Assembly: GCA_945900705.1 (NCBI GenBank)
Contig: CAMDKJ010000049.1
Span: 1-10,410, forward strand
Direction of reading: 5' to 3'
DNA from: Bifidobacterium breve
GTDB taxonomy: Bacteria; Actinomycetota; Actinomycetes; S36-B12
DNA: 10,410 bases
In this document: piece after piece, positions 7,075 through 10,410 of the stretch
How positions within the stretch are numbered: position 1 is the stretch's first letter
How the letters are laid out: each line of letters opens with the position of its first letter
The notes under the pieces: model-generated
What the model saw: the letters and a program-made list of their open reading frames with translations, nothing else
The model's database searches: none
Told to the model about the DNA's origin: nothing
Translations under genes and position numbers: made by a program

Positions 7075-7148
7075 AGGGACTCCGCGAGAACTTTCGTGTC
7101 ACGCACTTAAGGTGGGATCTTCGCACGTAAGCGGGTTAAGGTTCGACC
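7075..7148. promoter_or_regulatory. Divergent glgM-glgC intergenic region
   Basis: These 74 bases separate the two divergent glucan genes and must hold at least part of both transcription starts. They contain the glgM ribosome-binding site (GGAG on the minus strand, 7080-7083), a CTTAAG palindrome at 7106-7111, and two copies of TTAAGGT (7107-7113 and 7136-7142). No convincing consensus -35/-10 pair stands out on either strand. The region before the glgC GTG has only a weak AAGG-like ribosome-binding site. Confidence 0.6.
7102..7131 (+). repeat. 10-base direct repeat with 20-base period
   Basis: CGCACTTAAG (7102-7111) and CGCACGTAAG (7122-7131) match at nine of ten bases and begin exactly 20 bases apart, about two helical turns. 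They lie midway between the divergent glgM and glgC starts. Same-face spacing is typical of paired half-sites for a dimeric regulator, but chance cannot be excluded with two copies. Confidence 0.45.
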
Positions 7149-8372
7149 GTGAGCTCTGGCCCGCACGTCCTCGCAATGGTGCTTGCTGGTGGCGCCGGTA
7201 AACGACTGATGCCGCTTACGGCCGACCGAGCGAAGCCAGCGGTGCCCTTTGGCGGCTCCTATCGCCTAATCGATTTTGTACTTTCCAACCTCATTAACGC
7301 TGGCCTGCGTCGAGTCTGCGTACTGACCCAGTACAAGTCACACTCACTGGACCGCCACGTGACTACCACCTGGCGTATGTCGACTCTGCTTGGGGATTAC
7401 GTCACGCCGGTGCCGGCGCAGCAACGCCTTGGACCACGTTGGTATACCGGTAGTGCTGACGCAATTTTTCAAAGTTTGAATTTGGTTTATGACGAGCAGC
7501 CTGACTACGTAGTCGTGTTTGGCGCTGATCACGTCTACCGCATGGATCCAATGCAAATGATCGAGGCTCATATTGCCGGGGGTGCTGGCGTTACAGTGGC
7601 TGGCATTCGCATGGCGAAATCGCAGGCGAGCCAGTTTGGTGTCATTGAAGCGGCACCCGATGGCCGCCACATCAAACGTTTCGTCGAGAAGCCGATTAGT
7701 CCACCGACCATACCCGGCGACGACGACAATTGCTATGTCTCCATGGGTAACTATGTTTTTTCAACGGATGTGCTTCTGGAAGCTTTGCGAGTTGATGCGG
7801 CTGATACTTCTTCGATTCATGACATGGGAACAAATATCATCCCGATGCTTACCGCCGAAGGCTTGGCGCAAGTCTATGACTTCGCATCGAATATCGTACC
7901 GGGTGAGACCGATCGCGATAAGGGCTACTGGCGAGACGTAGGTAACCTCGACAGTTACCACGATGCACATATAGATCTTGTATCAGTGCATCCGATTTTC
8001 AATTTATACAACCGGCGTTGGCCGATTCTCACAAACCTGCCTTCACTGCCGCCGGCAAAATTTGTTGAGGGTGGCAATGCCCACGATTCCATGGTGGGCG
8101 CCGGCACTGTTATTTCGGGTGCTCACGTTAGAACTTCGGTGGTTTCATCAAGTGTGACTATCGGCACCGGCGCTTATGTGGAAGGCAGTGTGATCATGCC
8201 TGGCGTGCGCATTGGTCGCGACGCAGTTGTGCGGAGGGCGATCCTTGACAAGAATGTGGTCATTCCCGATGGCGCGCAGGTTGGGGTAGATCTTGAGCGC
8301 GATCGCGGGCTTTACACCGTCAGCGATGCTGGCGTCGTGGCCCTTGGCAAAGGGGTCACGGCTGAGCGCTAG
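7149..8372 (+). CDS. glgC: Glucose-1-phosphate adenylyltransferase (ADP-glucose pyrophosphorylase)
   Basis: The 407-residue enzyme makes ADP-glucose from ATP and glucose-1-phosphate, the committed step of bacterial glycogen and GlgM/GlgE glucan synthesis. The nucleotidyltransferase domain has GGAGKRLMPLT at 14-24, AKPAVPFGG at 28-36, GSADAI at 101-106, FGADHVYRMD at 124-133, VEKP at 179-182, SMGNYVF at 198-204 and GYWRDVGN at 259-266. A left-handed beta-helix of hexapeptide-like repeats follows from about 315 to 380. Length and motif order are those of ordinary GlgC. It is assigned a GTG start: homologues begin with a few residues before PHVLAMVLAGG, and the internal ATG (residue 10) would cut into the first beta strand. 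It is divergent from glgM, with its own upstream region. In the family, activity is usually controlled allosterically by glycolytic intermediates. Confidence 0.97.
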   Translation: MSSGPHVLAMVLAGGAGKRLMPLTADRAKPAVPFGGSYRLIDFVLSNLINAGLRRVCVLTQYKSHSLDRHVTTTWRMSTLLGDYVTPVPAQQRLGPRWYTGSADAIFQSLNLVYDEQPDYVVVFGADHVYRMDPMQMIEAHIAGGAGVTVAGIRMAKSQASQFGVIEAAPDGRHIKRFVEKPISPPTIPGDDDNCYVSMGNYVFSTDVLLEALRVDAADTSSIHDMGTNIIPMLTAEGLAQVYDFASNIVPGETDRDKGYWRDVGNLDSYHDAHIDLVSVHPIFNLYNRRWPILTNLPSLPPAKFVEGGNAHDSMVGAGTVISGAHVRTSVVSSSVTIGTGAYVEGSVIMPGVRIGRDAVVRRAILDKNVVIPDGAQVGVDLERDRGLYTVSDAGVVALGKGVTAER

Positions 8373-8416
8373 CGGTGCATTTGTTGAGTACTAGTTCGTG
8401 AGAGACTTAGGAAACC

Positions 8417-9766
8417 ATGCGTAGGTACCCTAGATGGCGGTCAGCGGCGACGCTATTGGCTATTATCTGCTCGGTTAGCGCACTTGGCGCACTTAGCGCA
8501 CTTATCCCGCCAGGGGCACAAGCGGCACAAGCGTCACAAGGGGCAGCGCCGATTGTCGCGCCTCGAATAGTCGGGGGCACCCCCACCACCATCAACGTGG
8601 TGCCATGGCAGGTGCTCCTGATTGCCGGAGGCAAACTTTGCGGTGGCTCAATTATTTCAAGTACCTGGATCTTGACGGCGGCCCATTGCGTTTACGGGCT
8701 GAACCCCTCACAAGTTTCGGTGTACAGCGGGATTTCAAACAATTCCCAGCGCGCCTCGGTCGCACCGATTGGTGCGGCCAGTATTGCGGTGCACCCGGGG
8801 TTTGCGCCACCTTCATATAGCAACGACATCGCACTTATCTCCCTGAATTCGCCTATCGTGACCGGGGCTAATGCACAGGTAGTAGCGCTGCCAATAGCGC
8901 AGGATCCAGCCGCCTGGCCCCCTGTTGGTACCGAGGCCACCGTTAGTGGGTGGGGTGTTACTAGTTTTAATGCACCTTCCACAAATGACCAACTATTGAA
9001 AGCCACTGTGCAGGTGCTGGCACCGCCGACTGCCGCATGTGGTGAATACGGAAATGGCTTTGACGGTTTCTTATCACTGTGCGCGGGCTTTCAAGCCGGT
9101 GGCGTTGACACCTGCCAGGGTGATAGCGGTGGGCCACTGGTAATCAGTGTCGGCGGGGTACCGCTGTTGGCGGGCGTAACGAGCGTCGGTTTCGAGTGTG
9201 CGCGGGCAAACTTTCCGGGTATTTATTCACGCACGAGTACCTTCATCCCGTGGATCCGGGGATTTGTCGATATACCGGTAACAGCTCCGATCCCACCAGC
9301 GGATGTGCAAGTCGCCGCGGTCGCTGGTGCTCAAGCGGTAGTCAGCTGGACGGCGTCGGTCAATAACGGAGGTGCGGCCGTAGCCTCGTATACCGCACTT
9401 GCTGCGCCAGGTGGCGCAATGTGCACCACCGCCGAAGTTACCTGTGCGGTCACAGGGCTAATACCGGGTAAGACTTACGCGTTCACCGTTAGTGCGTCAA
9501 ATTCCATCGGTCAAGGGCAGGCATCGGTCGCATCTGCTCCTGTAGTCGCAGTTTCCGGAACATCAACCGTTGGCCGCACAGTGAAAGTCAAAACTGTTGT
9601 TAAGTGGGCCGATCTTAAGTATTCATTGGGTGTGAATTTAAGTTCTTCAACCGCCAAGATTTGTAAGGTGGCCAAATCGGGAGTACTAATGCGCGCTGCC
9701 GGTACTTGTGTAATTGCAGTTCGATCGGGCGGCAAGCGGGGCACGGCATTTATCGGAGTTTTGTAG
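8417..9766 (+). CDS. Secreted trypsin-like serine protease (S1A) with Fn3 and C-terminal domains
   Basis: This 449-residue exported protein starts with a charged n-region (RRYPRWR), a hydrophobic stretch and a likely cleavage after AQA near 36. A short propeptide ends at Arg50, before the mature-type IVGG. The triad is H90 (TAAHC), D137 (NDIAL) and S237 (GDSGGP). Asp231, six residues before the Ser, matches chymotrypsin Asp189 and predicts cleavage after Arg/Lys. Cysteine pairs 75/91, 208/222 and 233/261 match canonical disulfides. A fibronectin type III domain spans about 290-380 (ending YAFTVSASNSIGQG) with C336/C343. A last domain of about 65 residues has C416/C431 in a KICKV...AGTCVI pattern, like small actinobacterial surface domains. 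AGGA four bases before ATG 8417 supports the start. I see no sortase motif or terminal membrane helix, so it is probably released or held by its C-terminal domains. Trypsin specificity and Arg50 would allow self-activation. Confidence 0.93.
   Translation: MRRYPRWRSAATLLAIICSVSALGALSALIPPGAQAAQASQGAAPIVAPRIVGGTPTTINVVPWQVLLIAGGKLCGGSIISSTWILTAAHCVYGLNPSQVSVYSGISNNSQRASVAPIGAASIAVHPGFAPPSYSNDIALISLNSPIVTGANAQVVALPIAQDPAAWPPVGTEATVSGWGVTSFNAPSTNDQLLKATVQVLAPPTAACGEYGNGFDGFLSLCAGFQAGGVDTCQGDSGGPLVISVGGVPLLAGVTSVGFECARANFPGIYSRTSTFIPWIRGFVDIPVTAPIPPADVQVAAVAGAQAVVSWTASVNNGGAAVASYTALAAPGGAMCTTAEVTCAVTGLIPGKTYAFTVSASNSIGQGQASVASAPVVAVSGTSTVGRTVKVKTVVKWADLKYSLGVNLSSSTAKICKVAKSGVLMRAAGTCVIAVRSGGKRGTAFIGVL
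8477..8503 (+). repeat. Three tandem 9-base units in the signal-peptide core
   Basis: AGCGCACTT, GGCGCACTT and AGCGCACTT follow one another without gaps and encode Ser-Ala-Leu, Gly-Ala-Leu, Ser-Ala-Leu in the hydrophobic core. Copies differ at one base only. The nine-base unit keeps the frame, so copy-number change would lengthen or shorten the signal sequence without disrupting the protease. Confidence 0.85.
8515..8541 (+). repeat. Three tandem 9-base units at the signal/propeptide junction
   Basis: GGCACAAGC, GGCACAAGC and GTCACAAGG run in tandem 11 bases after the previous repeat. They encode an AQA-AQA-SQG series around the predicted signal-peptidase site. The first two units are identical; the third differs at two positions. 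Confidence 0.8.
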
Positions 9767-9771
9767 CAGGC

Positions 9772-10410
9772 CTAGCCTTCGGCAGCATCATGGCGCTCCA
9801 CGGCTATTACGCGAGGGCGCTCATCTTCATGAAAAACTCGATGCACGACTATGAAACTACCTGGTGAGAGTTTGGTTTCCCAGACAGCTGGATCAACCTC
9901 CACATCCAATGCGCCGGTTAATACATCCAAAAACGCTGGTAGCACAGGCCGATGCGAACAAATAACCGTAGCTTGTGAGTGCAATGAAAGCTGCTTCATG
10001 CGTTTGCGCGCCTTCCTCTCGTCCTGCTCAAACCCTTCTTCGCTGATATCACGCTCTTGCTGTATATCTGCGCCCAACAATTTCGCAAGCGCTATAACGG
10101 TCTCAATGCAGCGGGTGGCGTCAGATGAGTGCACCGATTCAATCGCGAATGTATTTAGCACCGGAGCCAGAGTCTTTGCCTGTGATTTGCCCTTGCTAGT
10201 CAGTGGGCGAGAGGCGTCGATGGCACCGTTAAAGTCCGCGCGTTTAACCGCCTGGGCGTGGCGCAAGAAAACTAGCGGGATGGTTGGCTGTAAAGCTGCA
10301 GCTGCCTCAACGGTGTCGGCATCATGCTCATAGGTGAGTCGGCTCCGAGCCTGCGCTACGGGCAGCCACTGGATTTCATCTACCTCGTCATTTGGTATGA
10401 ACGGTTCGTT
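9772..10410 (-). CDS. NUDIX hydrolase fused to histidine phosphatase, MutT1-like (partial, 5' end outside window)
   Basis: The minus-strand frame is open from the window edge to TAG at 9772-9774, giving the last 212 residues. The first 45 or so are the end of a NUDIX domain: NDEVDEIQWLPVAQARSRLTY matches the C-terminal part after the Nudix box in MutT1-type proteins (the box itself is off the window). LVFLRHAQAVKR then opens a SixA/phosphoglycerate-mutase-type histidine phosphatase, with the catalytic His of RHA at visible residue 51 and the second His of CSHRP near 153. In mycobacteria the same fusion (Rv2985, MutT1) hydrolyses 8-oxo-dGTP and diadenosine polyphosphates, cleaning the nucleotide pool; that function is inferred here by architecture. 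A TTG at 10266 could be mistaken for the start of a free-standing phosphatase, but coding sequence clearly continues upstream. It converges on the protease gene with five bases between stops. Confidence 0.9.
   Translation of the reverse strand, partial: NEPFIPNDEVDEIQWLPVAQARSRLTYEHDADTVEAAAALQPTIPLVFLRHAQAVKRADFNGAIDASRPLTSKGKSQAKTLAPVLNTFAIESVHSSDATRCIETVIALAKLLGADIQQERDISEEGFEQDERKARKRMKQLSLHSQATVICSHRPVLPAFLDVLTGALDVEVDPAVWETKLSPGSFIVVHRVFHEDERPRVIAVERHDAAEG

Noticed and set aside
8373..8416. Promoter for the protease gene in the 44-base gap after glgC
   Set aside because: A TTGTTG-like and a TACTAG-like hexamer occur, but their spacing is too short for a standard promoter; only the AGGA ribosome-binding site is supported.
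9767..9790. Possible terminator between the protease and the NUDIX/phosphatase gene
   Set aside because: AGGCCT and a GCC-TTC-GGC mini-stem are too short to support a terminator hairpin, and there is no T-run.
9772..10266. Free-standing histidine phosphatase starting at TTG 10266
   Set aside because: Coding sequence continues upstream in frame with a clear NUDIX tail to the window edge, so this is the C-terminal half of a fusion, not a separate gene.

Overview
The window looks like chromosomal DNA of an actinomycete (Actinomycetota) of moderate GC content, by eye in the mid-to-upper fifties per cent. Three things suggest this. A GlgM-type glycogen/maltose-1-phosphate synthase of the Corynebacterium family lies divergent from glgC, as in mycobacteria. 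A NUDIX domain is fused to a histidine phosphatase, as in mycobacterial MutT1. The C-terminal domains of the secreted protease have actinobacterial-style paired cysteines. I cannot name a genus. Genes fill nearly all of the sequence. I saw no RNA genes, insertion sequences, CRISPR arrays or phage genes, and no gene-free stretch exceeds 75 bases.

Region 1 (1-3716, plus strand) is a tight catabolic operon of four genes, joined by two 4-base ATGA overlaps and one 1-base gap. In order they are: the tail of a PuuD-like gamma-glutamyl amide hydrolase (class I glutamine amidotransferase fold), an NAD-type short-chain dehydrogenase, a glutamine-synthetase-like gamma-glutamyl-amine ligase (PuuA/GlnA3/GlnA4 class) and an aldehyde dehydrogenase (PuuC-like). 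The set reads as a gamma-glutamylated amine pathway: ligation of glutamate to an amine, oxidation, a second oxidation, then release of glutamate. A dehydrogenase stands where the FAD amine oxidase PuuB would be expected. That would fit an amino-alcohol substrate better than a diamine, and it is the most interesting hypothesis in the window.

Region 2 (3740-7074, minus strand) reads right to left as glgM-like glycosyltransferase, EamA/DMT-family permease, and an acyl-CoA dehydrogenase whose catalytic glutamate seems to sit at the long-chain/isovaleryl position. The first two overlap by a GTGA. A perfect 13-base palindrome lies just before the preferred GTG start of the dehydrogenase.

Region 3 (7075-8372) holds a 74-base divergent intergenic region, with a 10-base direct repeat at a 20-base period, and glgC. 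GlgC makes ADP-glucose, which GlgM uses, so the pair belongs to alpha-glucan synthesis (GlgE route).

Region 4 (8417-10410) has a secreted trypsin-like serine protease with a fibronectin type III domain and a further small C-terminal domain. Its signal-peptide region contains two triplicated 9-base repeats. Converging on it is the 3' part of a NUDIX/histidine-phosphatase fusion that runs off the window edge.
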